From: Clostridium algifaecis
GTDB lineage: Bacteria; Bacillota; Clostridia; Clostridiales; Clostridiaceae
Direction of reading: 5' to 3'
NCBI RefSeq assembly: GCF_017874415.1
Contig: NZ_JAGGLM010000005.1
Span: 90,911-154,910, forward strand
DNA length: 64,000 nt
In this document: positions 8,985-18,200 of the stretch, piece after piece
How positions within the stretch are numbered: position 1 is the first letter of the stretch
Layout of the letters: every line of letters starts with the position of its first letter
Translations under genes and position numbers: made by a program
The notes under the pieces: generated by a model
What the model saw: only the letters and a program-made list of their open reading frames with translations
Told to the model about the DNA's origin: nothing
Databases searched by the model: none

Positions 8985-10031
8985 ATGAAAAGATATGAGA
9001 ATAATCCTATTATAACTTTTAAAGACGTGAAACCATCAAATAAAAATTTTCAGGTTATAGGAGCATTTAACCCGGGAGCAGCTGAATATAATGGTGAAAT
9101 AATACTTGCCGTAAGAACAGCTGAAAGGGTAAGAGAATCAAATGATGATTGTATTAAAGTACCAGTTTTAGATGAAAATAGCCAGTCCATAAAGATTGTT
9201 GAATTAAATACTAATGATAAAAAGTATGATTTTAGCGACTCAAGAGTAGTTAAAGAAGTGGGCAGTGATTCGGATTTTAAATATCTTACTTCAATGTCAC
9301 ATATAAGACTTGCAAGGAGCAGAGATGGCATAAATTTTAAGGTAGATGAAAAACCTTTTATCTTTCCTGGAAATAAATATGAAGGTTTTGGTATTGAAGA
9401 TCCTAGAATAAGCAAAATAGATGATATTTATTATATTACGTATAGTGCTGTATCAAAATATGGTATAGTAGTAAGTTTGGCTGCAACCAGTGATTTCAAA
9501 AGTTATAGAAGATTAGGCAATATTTTTAGTACCGAGAATAAGGATGCAGTTCTTTTTCCAGAGAAGATTAATGGAAAGTATTTTGCATTAAACAGACCTG
9601 TATCTAAAAGTTCAGGAAAACCTGTAATATGGATATCAGAATCTAAAAATTTAATTGATTGGGGAAATCATAAGGTATTAGCCTGTACTAGGGAAAGGTA
9701 TTGGGATTCAAGTAAAATAGGGGCGGGAATACCACCTATAAAAACTGAAAGAGGATGGCTTGAACTTTATCATGGAGTGGATGAGAATGAACACTATTAT
9801 ATGGGAGCACTGCTGCTTGATATTAATGATCCGTCTAAAGTGATTTCAAGAAGTGAAAAGCCAATACTTGAACCAAAGGAAAATTATGAAACAGAAGGAT
9901 TTTTCAAGAATGTAGTTTTTCCTTGTGGTGCTGTTAAAAAGAATGATGAAATTTATATATATTATGGAATATCTGATAATTCTGTTGCATTAGCCATGAC
10001 AAAAACAGAAGATATTTTAAGAAATCTTTAA
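8985..10031 (+). CDS. GH130-family glycoside phosphorylase/hydrolase
   Basis: A 348-residue GH130 propeller enzyme. Diagnostic stretches are GAFNPGAAEYNGEIILAVR at the N terminus, GIEDPRISKIDDIYYITY with the Asp of the EDPR motif, and GWLELYHGVD. Known members split beta-mannosidic linkages, often by phosphorolysis; the exact specificity is not readable here. There is no signal peptide, so it acts inside the cell on imported or recycled sugars. It lies between the DUF1861 gene and the sigma-54 activator with short gaps, suggesting one operon. A GGGGG ribosome binding site precedes the ATG. Confidence 0.85.
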   Translation: MKRYENNPIITFKDVKPSNKNFQVIGAFNPGAAEYNGEIILAVRTAERVRESNDDCIKVPVLDENSQSIKIVELNTNDKKYDFSDSRVVKEVGSDSDFKYLTSMSHIRLARSRDGINFKVDEKPFIFPGNKYEGFGIEDPRISKIDDIYYITYSAVSKYGIVVSLAATSDFKSYRRLGNIFSTENKDAVLFPEKINGKYFALNRPVSKSSGKPVIWISESKNLIDWGNHKVLACTRERYWDSSKIGAGIPPIKTERGWLELYHGVDENEHYYMGALLLDINDPSKVISRSEKPILEPKENYETEGFFKNVVFPCGAVKKNDEIYIYYGISDNSVALAMTKTEDILRNL

Positions 10032-10043
10032 TGGAGAGTGAAT

Positions 10044-12149
10044 TTGTTGATTGAAAAAACTATTGTGATTAATCACGGAAAAGGAATTCATGCCAGGGCT
10101 GCGGCTTCCATAGTTCATAGGACTAATGATATACAAGGAAAATATGGTGTAGAAATTTTTATAAGTGCTAAAGATAGAAAAAAGGTATCTGCAACAAGCT
10201 TGATGCCGCTTGTAAATTTAAAAATCAAAGATAAGGAAAAAATAATTATTCAGGTACAGGGCAAGGATGAAACAGCTGCACTGGATGATGTAGTAGATTT
10301 TTTCAAGAAGGATTTTGGACTAAATGATAATAATACCATAAATCAAATTGATAATATCATAGATAATAGTGTCATTACTATGGGACAAATATTTCAGAAT
10401 ATAGTAAATGGAATTATAGTAACTGATGAAAAAGACAATATAATAATTTTTAATTCTATTGCGGAAAAATTTTTTGGTATACAGGAAAACGCGGCTATAG
10501 GTAAAAAAATAAATGAGGTTATAGAAAATTCAAGGCTTAATGTAGTAAATAACACGGGAAAATCTGAACTCATGATAAAACAAGTTATAGGGGAAAGAAT
10601 TGTTCTTATAAACAGGACTCCTGTTGTAATTGATGGAAAAGTAAAAGGGGCAATTGGAATATTTCAAGATATATCAAGCTTTGAAAAAGTAAAATTTGAA
10701 TTGGATGAAGTAAAGGAGCTTCAAAAAAGACTACAGCTAATACTTCAATCTGTACAGGATGGTATATGTTTTATAGATGCAAAAGGAAATATAAACTATG
10801 TAAATGATGCCTATATAAATATACTTGGTATCAGCAGAAATGATATACTTGAAAAGAATATCAGGGAAATATCTCCAAATGGAGCAAGGCATAAAGTATT
10901 AGTTAGTGGAAAAAGTATAAATAATGCCATAATTAAAAAAGAAAATGGAATAACTGTAATTTCTAATATAAATCCTGTAGTTGTAGATAATAAAATTATA
11001 GGAGTTGTGTCTGTAGTAAAAAATTTAAAGCAGGTTGAAAAATTAACTGAAAAACTCAGTAAGGTATCGGCTAAAGCTGAATATTTAGAAGAGGAACTTA
11101 TAAGAACCAAGAAGCCTGAAATGGTGTTTTCGAATTTTATTGGCAAAAGTGGCAAAATAATTGATGCACTTTCGATTGCATTAAAGGCTGCCCAAAGTAA
11201 TGCCACTATTTTAATAAGAGGTGAAAGCGGTACAGGAAAAGAACTTATTGCAGAAGGAATCCATTATGCAAGTACAAACTATAAGGGACCTTTTATAAGA
11301 GTGAATTGTGCAGCTATACCTAAAAATCTCTTAGAAAGTGAGCTATTTGGACATGAAAAAGGTGCATTTACGGGTGCTATAAAGAGAAAACTTGGTAAAT
11401 TTGAATTAGCACAAAATGGTACTATGTTTTTGGATGAGATAGGCGAGCTGGAAAAAGATATGCAATCTAAGATTTTAAGGGCTATACAGGAAAAAGAATT
11501 CCAAAGAGTTGGAGGAGAAAAGACAATAAAAATAAATGTTAGAATAATAGCTGCAACAAATAGAAATTTAGAGGAAATGGTAAAGAAGGGTGAATTTAGA
11601 GAAGACCTATATTATAGATTAAATGTAATTCCAATATTTTTGCCGCCTCTTAGAGATAGAAAACAGGATATAGCACTGCTTGTGGAACATTTTATGAACA
11701 AGTTTAAGAATTTTAGGAATAAAAAGATACGTGGAATTACAAATGAGGCTATGGAAGCTATTCTCAGCTATCCATGGCCTGGCAATGTGCGTGAACTTGA
11801 AAACTTGTTTGAGAGATTATATGCTCTAGTAGATGGTGAATATATTACAATAGATGATATGCCACCTTATATATGTGGAACAAAGCTAAATAATAAATGC
11901 AAGATTGAAGATAGAAAAAATGTATGCAGCGAGGAAAAAATAGATTCAATAAGCAGGAGAATTTTAGATGAAGACGATGTACTGGCAATGAAAGATTATG
12001 AAAAACTTATAATAGAAAAAGCACTTAAAAAGTATGGAAGCTATAATGCAGCAGGAAAAGCGCTTGGACTGACACATAAAACTATAGCATCTAAGGCAAG
12101 AAAATATAACTTGGAGAAAAAAATAAGCTGGGAAAAAGTATCAAGGTAA
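10044..12149 (+). CDS. Sigma-54-dependent activator with N-terminal HPr-like domain and PAS domains
   Basis: About 701 residues. Residues 1-95 resemble PTS phosphocarrier HPr, with the phosphorylatable His in HGKGIHARAAASIV and a Ser in ATSLMPLVNL at the Ser46 position. Two PAS domains follow (about 110-220 and 230-340), then a sigma-54 AAA+ domain: GESGTGKE Walker A, GAFTGA, GTMFLDEIGEL. A Fis-type HTH (NAAGKALGLTHKTIASKA) closes the protein. It probably activates the dhaKLM promoter 70 nt downstream, with PTS phosphorylation of its HPr domain as input; that link is inference. The start is TTG at 10044 or 10047, because GGAGAG lies at 10033-10038 and a GTG at 10038 is too close. Confidence 0.88.
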   Translation: MLIEKTIVINHGKGIHARAAASIVHRTNDIQGKYGVEIFISAKDRKKVSATSLMPLVNLKIKDKEKIIIQVQGKDETAALDDVVDFFKKDFGLNDNNTINQIDNIIDNSVITMGQIFQNIVNGIIVTDEKDNIIIFNSIAEKFFGIQENAAIGKKINEVIENSRLNVVNNTGKSELMIKQVIGERIVLINRTPVVIDGKVKGAIGIFQDISSFEKVKFELDEVKELQKRLQLILQSVQDGICFIDAKGNINYVNDAYINILGISRNDILEKNIREISPNGARHKVLVSGKSINNAIIKKENGITVISNINPVVVDNKIIGVVSVVKNLKQVEKLTEKLSKVSAKAEYLEEELIRTKKPEMVFSNFIGKSGKIIDALSIALKAAQSNATILIRGESGTGKELIAEGIHYASTNYKGPFIRVNCAAIPKNLLESELFGHEKGAFTGAIKRKLGKFELAQNGTMFLDEIGELEKDMQSKILRAIQEKEFQRVGGEKTIKINVRIIAATNRNLEEMVKKGEFREDLYYRLNVIPIFLPPLRDRKQDIALLVEHFMNKFKNFRNKKIRGITNEAMEAILSYPWPGNVRELENLFERLYALVDGEYITIDDMPPYICGTKLNNKCKIEDRKNVCSEEKIDSISRRILDEDDVLAMKDYEKLIIEKALKKYGSYNAAGKALGLTHKTIASKARKYNLEKKISWEKVSR

Positions 12150-12172
12150 AAAATATCATATTGATACTTTTT
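12133..12172. promoter_or_regulatory. 12-bp perfect inverted repeat at the end of the activator gene
   Basis: AAAAAGTATCAA at 12133-12144 and TTGATACTTTTT at 12161-12172 are exact inverted copies around the stop codon of the activator. The A-rich stem ending in five T could be a bidirectional terminator. Its position about 50 nt upstream of a sigma-54 promoter also suits an activator-binding enhancer site. Confidence 0.6.
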
Positions 12173-12217
12173 ACTATAGCTGTTTTTAAGAATATCCTAT
12201 AAATAAGGTATTAATCC

Positions 12218-12232
12218 TGGCATGAATTTTGC
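12218..12232 (+). promoter_or_regulatory. Sigma-54 (-24/-12) promoter of dhaKLM
   Basis: TGGCATGAATTTTGC matches the TGGCAC-N5-TTGC consensus, with the invariant GG (12219-12220) and GC (12231-12232) 12 nt apart. It lies 84 nt upstream of dhaK and just downstream of a sigma-54 activator gene. Confidence 0.88.
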
Positions 12233-12315
12233 TTAAATATATTTGTGTTAATAAACTTGATTTTAATTTATAAGATTATTTTTAATAGAATTATTAAAAC
12301 TGGAGGAATTTTATA

Positions 12316-13314
12316 ATGAAAAAAATGATTAATAATCCTGAAAATGTTTTAAGTGAAATGCTTGAAGGCATAGCAAAGGCACATCCTGAATATTTAAAGA
12401 AACTTGAAAATGCAAATGTACTGGTGAGAACTGACTTGAGTAAAAATAAAGTTGCTCTTGTAAGTGGTGGAGGAAGCGGACATGAGCCTGCTCATGGTGG
12501 ATATGTGGGGGAAGGAATGCTTGATGCAGCAGTTGCAGGAGAAGTATTTACATCTCCAACTCCAGATCAGGTTTATGAGGCAGTAAAAGCAGTTGATAGA
12601 GGGAAAGGCGTTCTTCTGGTTATTAAAAATTACAGCGGAGATGTAATGAATTTTGATATGGCAAAAGATATGGCTGAAATGGATGGAATAAAAGTAGAAT
12701 CAGTAGTTGTAAATGATGATGTTGCTGTAGAGAATAGTACATTTACAACAGGAAGAAGAGGAATTTGTGGTACTGTTTTTGTTCACAAGATTGCAGGAGC
12801 TGCAGCTGAAGCCGGACTTGAACTTGAAGATGTAAAAAGAGTAGCTGAAAAAGTAATATCAAATGTTAGAAGTATGGGTATGGCACTTAGTTCCTGTACT
12901 GTTCCAGCAGCAGGAAAACCAAATTTTAAACTTCCTGAAGATGAAGTAGAAATTGGTATGGGCATACATGGAGAACCAGGTACTCACAGAGAAAAAATTA
13001 AAACTGCAGACGAAACTACAGAACATATGTTAGATAAAATATTAAAAGATATGCCATTAAATTCAGGAGATGAAGTTGCAGTAATGGTGAATGGAATGTG
13101 CTCTACTCCACTAATGGAACTTTATATTGTAAATAGAAAAGTAAATGAAATTTTAAGTGCTTTAGGTGTTAAAATTCATAAGACATTTGTGGGTGAATAT
13201 ATGACTTCACTTGAAATGGCTGGATTTTCTATAAGTGTATTGAAATTGGATTCAGAGCTTAAAAAGTTTTTGGGGGATACTGCAAATACACCTGCATTTA
13301 AATTAATAAAGTAA
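12316..13314 (+). CDS. dhaK: PTS-dependent dihydroxyacetone kinase, substrate-binding subunit DhaK
   Basis: 332 residues, full length. DhaK binds dihydroxyacetone covalently through a His as a hemiaminal and presents it to DhaL-ADP. Visible motifs are VSGGGSGHEPAHGGYVG (the conserved GSGH His) and GMGIHGEPGTHREK (the hemiaminal His). It is first in dhaK-dhaL-dhaM with a GGAGG ribosome binding site, and it stands behind the -24/-12 promoter. The product, dihydroxyacetone phosphate, enters glycolysis. Confidence 0.96.
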   Translation: MKKMINNPENVLSEMLEGIAKAHPEYLKKLENANVLVRTDLSKNKVALVSGGGSGHEPAHGGYVGEGMLDAAVAGEVFTSPTPDQVYEAVKAVDRGKGVLLVIKNYSGDVMNFDMAKDMAEMDGIKVESVVVNDDVAVENSTFTTGRRGICGTVFVHKIAGAAAEAGLELEDVKRVAEKVISNVRSMGMALSSCTVPAAGKPNFKLPEDEVEIGMGIHGEPGTHREKIKTADETTEHMLDKILKDMPLNSGDEVAVMVNGMCSTPLMELYIVNRKVNEILSALGVKIHKTFVGEYMTSLEMAGFSISVLKLDSELKKFLGDTANTPAFKLIK

Positions 13315-13336
13315 ATTGTAAAGGGAGCCTATTATT

Positions 13337-13963
13337 ATGATATCTGGAGAAAAAGTAATTCAAATAATAAATGAAATAGCAGATAAAATTGAAGAAAATA
13401 AATCTTATTTAACGGAACTTGATGCTGCAATAGGAGATGGAGACCATGGTCTTAATATGAGTAAGGGATTCAGAGCAGTTAAAGAAAAGTTAAAAGATGA
13501 TGATGGTAAAAATATAGGAAATATATTTAAAAAAACTGGAATGGCCCTTGTATCGAATGTAGGCGGTGCATCAGGACCGCTTTATGGAACTGCTTTTATG
13601 AAGGCAGCTGTCGTAGTTTCTGGAAAAGATAATATGGACATTGATGATTTTATAAATGTACTTAAAGCATCAATTGATGGTGTTGTAATGAGAGGAAAAG
13701 CACAAGCAGGAGACAAGACTATGTTGGATTCATTGATACCAGCATACGATGCAGCAAAAAAGGCAAAAGATGATGGAAAAGATGAAAAAGAAATATTAAA
13801 AGAAGTAAGTACAGCTGCAATTAATGGAGCTGAAGACACTAAAAAGATAGCAGCAAGAAAAGGAAGGGCAAGTTACCTTGGAGATAGAAGCATAGGGCAT
13901 AAAGATCCAGGAGCAACTTCGAGTGCTATTATACTTGAAACTGTTTATAATTTTATAAAATAA
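13337..13963 (+). CDS. dhaL: PTS-dependent dihydroxyacetone kinase, ADP-binding subunit DhaL
   Basis: 208 residues. The subunit carries a tightly bound ADP that is rephosphorylated by DhaM. The Mg-nucleotide site is visible as AAIGDGDHGLNMSKGF, with the three Asp that coordinate the metals, plus GGASGPLYGTAF. The C-terminal GRASYLGDRSIGHKDPGATS is typical. It starts 22 nt after dhaK with GGGAG upstream. Confidence 0.95.
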   Translation: MISGEKVIQIINEIADKIEENKSYLTELDAAIGDGDHGLNMSKGFRAVKEKLKDDDGKNIGNIFKKTGMALVSNVGGASGPLYGTAFMKAAVVVSGKDNMDIDDFINVLKASIDGVVMRGKAQAGDKTMLDSLIPAYDAAKKAKDDGKDEKEILKEVSTAAINGAEDTKKIAARKGRASYLGDRSIGHKDPGATSSAIILETVYNFIK

Positions 13964-13993
13964 TGACTTTAAACTAGAAAGGAGAGATTTATA

Positions 13994-14383
13994 ATGGTAG
14001 GTATAGTTTTAGTTTCACATAGTCCAAAGGTTGCAGAAGGAATAAAAGAACTTTCTCTCCCTATGGCAGGTGATGTAAAAATTGAAGCGGCAGGAGGAAC
14101 TGAAGATGGAAGGCTTGGAACTGATGTAAATAAGATTGTTGAAGCTATAGAAAAGGTATATTCCGATGATGGGGTTATAATATTATTTGATCTTGGAAGT
14201 TCCTATATGAATGCGCAGATGGCAATAGAATTTTTGGATGAGAGTAAGCAAAAAAATGTTGAAATAGTTGATTGTGCTTTTGTAGAAGGAGCTATTACAG
14301 CAGCTGTTGAAAGTAGTTTAGATAAAAGCATGGAGGAAGTAAAAAATTCAGTTAAAAGCATGGAGCTTGGAAAAATGCCGTGA
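13994..14383 (+). CDS. dhaM: PTS-dependent dihydroxyacetone kinase, phosphotransferase subunit DhaM (EIIA-Man-like)
   Basis: 129 residues: a single EIIA-Man-like domain without the extra HPr and EI-like domains found in enterobacterial DhaM. The phosphorylated His lies in VLVSHSPKVAEG. It takes phosphate from HPr and passes it to DhaL-ADP. AAAGGAGAG precedes the ATG, and a strong terminator follows, closing the three-gene operon. Confidence 0.93.
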   Translation: MVGIVLVSHSPKVAEGIKELSLPMAGDVKIEAAGGTEDGRLGTDVNKIVEAIEKVYSDDGVIILFDLGSSYMNAQMAIEFLDESKQKNVEIVDCAFVEGAITAAVESSLDKSMEEVKNSVKSMELGKMP

Positions 14384-14405
14384 AAGTAGAAAAATGAATT
14401 TTATT

Positions 14406-14452
14406 GAGAACCACCTTATATATAAATTGTATGTAAGGTGGCTCTTTCTTTA
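14406..14452 (+). terminator. Terminator of the dhaKLM operon
   Basis: GAG-AA-CCACCTTA (14406-14418) pairs with TAAGGTGGCTC (14434-14444), followed by TTTCTTTATTT. Confidence 0.85.
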
Positions 14453-14507
14453 TTTGAATTATTGTATAAAATATAATATATAATCAGTAGTTTATGGAGG
14501 AATATAT

Positions 14508-15425
14508 ATGAAAATAGGAGTAGTTATGGGAGGAATATCCTCTGAAAGAGAAATATCATTGCAATCAGGAAAAGAAATAATGAATTGTTTCGACAAAGAT
14601 AAGTATGAAATAGTTCCTGTAGTTATAGATAAAAAAGAAGACATAATAACAAAGACAAAAGATATAGATTTTGCGTTTCTTGCACTTCATGGAAAATTTG
14701 GAGAAGATGGAACGGTTCAATCTGTGCTTGATACTTTAGATATACCTTATTCGGGATGCAGTCCTATTACAAGTGCAATATGTATGGATAAGGATATGAC
14801 AAAAAAAGTTCTTAAAAGCAAAGATATTAATACTGCAAGGTGGATGTGTGTAAAATCTATAGATGAAATAGATTATGATTATTTAGATAAAATCGGATAT
14901 CCTGTATTTGTAAAACCTAATTCAGGTGGCTCAAGTGTTGCAACTAATTTAATTAAAAGAAGAGAAGATATAGAAAATGCTGTCAAAGAGGCACTTGAAT
15001 ATGATGAAGAAGTTATGATTGAGGAATATATAAAAGGAGAAGAAGTTACCTGTTGTGTTCTAAATGGGAAAACTCTCCCAATAATTACTATAAAACCTAA
15101 AACGGAATTCTTCGATTATAAAGCAAAATATACAGATGGCGGCTCGGATGAAGTAGTAATTAAACTTCCGGATGAACTTGAAGAAAAAATTCAAAAAATT
15201 TCACTTGACTGCTGGAAAGCATTGAAATGTAGAGTTTATGTAAGAGTGGATTTAATTGTAAAAGATAATATACCATATGTACTTGAATTGAATACTTTGT
15301 CTGGAATGACAAAAAATAGTCTATTCCCTAAAAGTGCAAAAGCTGTAGGAATATCTTATAGTCAGCTTCTTGATAAAATAGTTGAATATTCACTGAAGGA
15401 AGCAAAAAAAGTTTGTGCTGAATAA
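14508..15425 (+). CDS. ddl: D-alanine--D-alanine ligase
   Basis: 305 residues, the normal length for this ATP-grasp ligase. It joins two D-Ala for peptidoglycan precursor synthesis in the cytoplasm. Visible features are [17 protein letters not shown] at the N terminus, [13 protein letters not shown], the ATP-grasp loop [11 protein letters not shown], and the Mg site [25 protein letters not shown] ribosome binding site precedes the ATG. The gene appears to be single, between the dha terminator and the SAM riboswitch. Confidence 0.95.
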   Translation: MKIGVVMGGISSEREISLQSGKEIMNCFDKDKYEIVPVVIDKKEDIITKTKDIDFAFLALHGKFGEDGTVQSVLDTLDIPYSGCSPITSAICMDKDMTKKVLKSKDINTARWMCVKSIDEIDYDYLDKIGYPVFVKPNSGGSSVATNLIKRREDIENAVKEALEYDEEVMIEEYIKGEEVTCCVLNGKTLPIITIKPKTEFFDYKAKYTDGGSDEVVIKLPDELEEKIQKISLDCWKALKCRVYVRVDLIVKDNIPYVLELNTLSGMTKNSLFPKSAKAVGISYSQLLDKIVEYSLKEAKKVCAE

Positions 15426-15509
15426 TTAACTAAAAATATATTAAAAAAATATGATATTTGCAATATATAAGGCATTTTTATTATATATTATGAATATTGA
15501 AAGCTGGCG

Positions 15510-15538
15510 TTGACATCTTATATTGCTAATGCTATACT
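15510..15538 (+). promoter_or_regulatory. Strong sigma-A promoter of the SAM riboswitch/metQ unit
   Basis: TTGACA at 15510-15515, a 17-nt spacer, and TATACT at 15533-15538. Confidence 0.88.
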
Positions 15539-15570
15539 TTCTCTAAAGTAAAATTTAATATTAAGTTAAC

Positions 15571-15710
15571 TTATCAAGAGAGGTGGAGGGATTGGCCCTA
15601 TGAAACCCAGCAACCAGTATTTATACATGGTGCTAACTCCAGCAGCGAAAGCTGAAAGATGAGAAAATCAGTGAGTCTTTTTACTCGAGGATTTCCTCGA
15701 GTTTTATTTA
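15571..15710 (+). promoter_or_regulatory. SAM-I (S-box) riboswitch with terminator
   Basis: Conserved S-box elements are visible in order: CTTATCAAGAGAGGTGGAGGGA, GGCCCTATGAAACCCAGCAACC, GGTGCTAACTCCAGC and GAAAGATGAG. The expression platform is the perfect 9-bp hairpin ACTCGAGGA/TCCTCGAGT at 15683-15702, followed by TTTATTTATTTTA. High S-adenosylmethionine should terminate transcription before metQ. Confidence 0.96.
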
Positions 15711-15741
15711 TTTTATTTTTAATTTATGAGGAGGACTTATT

Positions 15742-16566
15742 ATGAAAAACATAAAAAAAATACTAGCAGCTGTGTTTTCTTCAGTACTTATTGTAGCCTT
15801 AGTAGGCTGTGGAACACAAAGCAGCAGCACTGGGAATACAGCAAAGGATGACAAAAAGGTAATAACAATAGGTGCAACACCAAAACCACATGCTGAAATA
15901 CTTGAGAAAGTAAAGCCAATACTTAAAAAAGAAGGATATGATCTGAAAATCCAACAATTTACAGATTTTGTTACTCCAAACAAGGCGCTTGCGTCTAAAG
16001 ATATAGATGCAAATTTCTTTCAACATATACCATATTTAGATGAATATAATAAAAAGAATAGTACAGATTTGGTATATGTAGCAAAAGTTCATCTTGAACC
16101 AATGGGAGTATATTCAAAGAAAATCAAGAACTTAAAGGAACTTAAAAATGGTGCTGAGATTGCCGTACCTAATGATCCTACTAATGAAGCAAGAGCATTA
16201 AAGCTTTTAGCACGTGAAGGTGTAATAAAAGTTAAATCAGGAGAACTCATTTCAAAACTTGATATAACTGAAAATAAAAAGAATTTGAAGTTTCAGGAAC
16301 TAGATGCACCACAGCTTCCTAGAGTTTTAGGAGATGTAGATGCAGCAGTTATAAATACAAATTTTGCACTTGAAGCAAAATTAAATCCACTTAAAGATGC
16401 TATTGCAATAGAATCAAAGGAATCACCTTATTCAAATGTAATTGTAGTAAGAAAAGAAGATAAGGATAAGCCTTATGTTAAGGCACTTGTAAAGGCTGTA
16501 AATTCTCCTGAAATAAAAAAATATATACAGGATAACTACAAAGGGAGTATAATACCAGCATTTTAA
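15742..16566 (+). CDS. metQ: Methionine-binding lipoprotein MetQ (NlpA family)
   Basis: 274 residues. The lipoprotein signal has a KK-rich N region and lipobox LVGC near residue 23. The mature part begins ITIGATPKPHAEIL and includes QFTDFVTPNKAL, NFFQHIPYLDEYN and NDPTNEARALKLL, diagnostic of MetQ/NlpA. It captures methionine (possibly D-methionine) outside the membrane for the MetNI ABC transporter. The SAM riboswitch upstream supports this. metN and metI are not adjacent, which is unusual. Confidence 0.93.
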   Translation: MKNIKKILAAVFSSVLIVALVGCGTQSSSTGNTAKDDKKVITIGATPKPHAEILEKVKPILKKEGYDLKIQQFTDFVTPNKALASKDIDANFFQHIPYLDEYNKKNSTDLVYVAKVHLEPMGVYSKKIKNLKELKNGAEIAVPNDPTNEARALKLLAREGVIKVKSGELISKLDITENKKNLKFQELDAPQLPRVLGDVDAAVINTNFALEAKLNPLKDAIAIESKESPYSNVIVVRKEDKDKPYVKALVKAVNSPEIKKYIQDNYKGSIIPAF

Positions 16567-16588
16567 TGAATTACAGTGTTTGTGGAGA

Positions 16589-16628
16589 AACTGAGATACT
16601 TTTTAAAATAAGTGTTCTCAGTTTTTTT
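16589..16628 (+). terminator. Terminator after metQ
   Basis: AACTGAGA (16589-16596) pairs with TCTCAGTT (16616-16623), with a run of T following. Confidence 0.85.
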
Positions 16629-16741
16629 ATGTTATATTTGAAATATGAACTAAATATTAATTATATATCTATGCTTGTGAACATAACTAATTTTATGCAA
16701 AAATATAAGTATGGATATCAAATGGTAATGGGAGTGAAATT

Positions 16742-18181
16742 ATGTTTTTTGATATAAAACTTGATAAGAAGAGACCTGTATATATACAACTGAAAGATTA
16801 TATAAAAAATATGATACTTAGAGGAATGCTTACAGCTGGTGAAAAGTTACCATCCACACGTGAATTGGCTCTCATGCTAAAGATAAGTAGAAATACAATA
16901 ATTTATACTTATGATTTTCTGCAGGATGAAGGTCTCATTTATATAAAAAGGGGCAGAGGGGCTTTTGTTTCCGATGTAAAGGTTGATTTTCAGAAAAAAT
17001 GGGATATAAACTGGGATGAAAGAATAAATAATTATGCACGTGAAGCTGAAAAACTTGATATAATTAAAAGTGAAATTAAATGGGAAAAAGGAATGATATC
17101 CTTTAAGAGCATAGCTCCTGACGATAAATTGTTTGACGTTGAGAATTTTAAAAAGTCATTTTTGAATTGTATTTCAAGAGAAGGCGGCAAGATATTAAAT
17201 TATGGATACGCTCAAGGGTATAAACCTTTAATTGAATATCTCCTTAAATATATGGGAAATAAGGGAGTTGATACATCAGGAAAAGATATACTCATAACAA
17301 ATGGCTTTACAGAAGGATTTGATTTAATACTTTCATGTCTTACAAACGAAGGAGACAAAGTTATATGCGAGAACCCAACACATAATACTGCTATAAAAAT
17401 TATGAGGCTGCATAAGTTGAATATAACAGGGATAGACATGGAAAGTACAGGAATTAACTTAAATGATTTATCACAAAAACTTGACCGGGATAAATTTAAG
17501 CTTTCTTATTTCATACCTTCTTATCACAATCCTACAGGAATTGTAATGTCTCCTAAAAAAAGAACTGAACTCTATAATATTCTTAGAAAACATAATGTTC
17601 CTATAGTTGAAGACGGATTCAACGAAGAACTTAGATATTTAAGCGATCATGTATCCCCAATTGCAGCATTAAGTGGAAGCGGAAATAGTGTTTTATATAT
17701 AGGAAGTTTTTCAAAAATACTTTTTCCTGGACTTAGAATAGGATGGATACTGGCAGATAAAAATCTCATAGGATACCTGGAAAGTGCAAAGAGAAGCAGA
17801 AATATACATACATCTTTTCTTGACCAGGCAGTATTCTGTGATTACCTTAGAGAAGGCAATTTTGAAAAGTACATTAAGAAAGCTAGAAAATTTTATAAAG
17901 ATAAATATGAAGTGGCAATAAAGCTTGCTGAAAAATATATTATAAGGAGCAGGATATATGGTGAGGGAGGCCTTCACATATTTGTAAAACTTGATAATAT
18001 TAATTCAAGAAAGCTTCTTGAAAATTGCTGCAGCAGGGGAGTTATATTTACTCCTGGAGATATATTTTATACGGATGGCGGCGGAAAAGATACCTTCAGA
18101 CTTGGATTTCCAAGGGTCAGCAATGAAGATATAGAAAAAGGTTTTAAAATAATTGGAGAAGAAATTAAAAAATTATATTAA
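16742..18181 (+). CDS. MocR-type (GntR HTH + aminotransferase-like) transcriptional regulator
   Basis: 479 residues. The N-terminal GntR winged helix (about residues 10-75) carries GEKLPSTRELALMLKISRNTI. A fold-type I PLP-binding domain follows, with SYHNPTGIVMS and SFSKILFPGLRIGW, where the Lys would bind PLP. Such proteins use an amino acid or PLP adduct as effector and act as DNA-binding regulators. The target is unknown. The Nudix gene follows after 19 nt and could be co-transcribed. GGGAG precedes the ATG. Confidence 0.85.
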   Translation: MFFDIKLDKKRPVYIQLKDYIKNMILRGMLTAGEKLPSTRELALMLKISRNTIIYTYDFLQDEGLIYIKRGRGAFVSDVKVDFQKKWDINWDERINNYAREAEKLDIIKSEIKWEKGMISFKSIAPDDKLFDVENFKKSFLNCISREGGKILNYGYAQGYKPLIEYLLKYMGNKGVDTSGKDILITNGFTEGFDLILSCLTNEGDKVICENPTHNTAIKIMRLHKLNITGIDMESTGINLNDLSQKLDRDKFKLSYFIPSYHNPTGIVMSPKKRTELYNILRKHNVPIVEDGFNEELRYLSDHVSPIAALSGSGNSVLYIGSFSKILFPGLRIGWILADKNLIGYLESAKRSRNIHTSFLDQAVFCDYLREGNFEKYIKKARKFYKDKYEVAIKLAEKYIIRSRIYGEGGLHIFVKLDNINSRKLLENCCSRGVIFTPGDIFYTDGGGKDTFRLGFPRVSNEDIEKGFKIIGEEIKKLY

Positions 18182-18200
18182 TAATAATGGAGGCTTTTAT

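Noticed and set aside
16566..16757. A 63-codon open frame right after metQ
   Set aside because: It overlaps the metQ terminator hairpin and the start of the MocR gene, and has no ribosome binding site.
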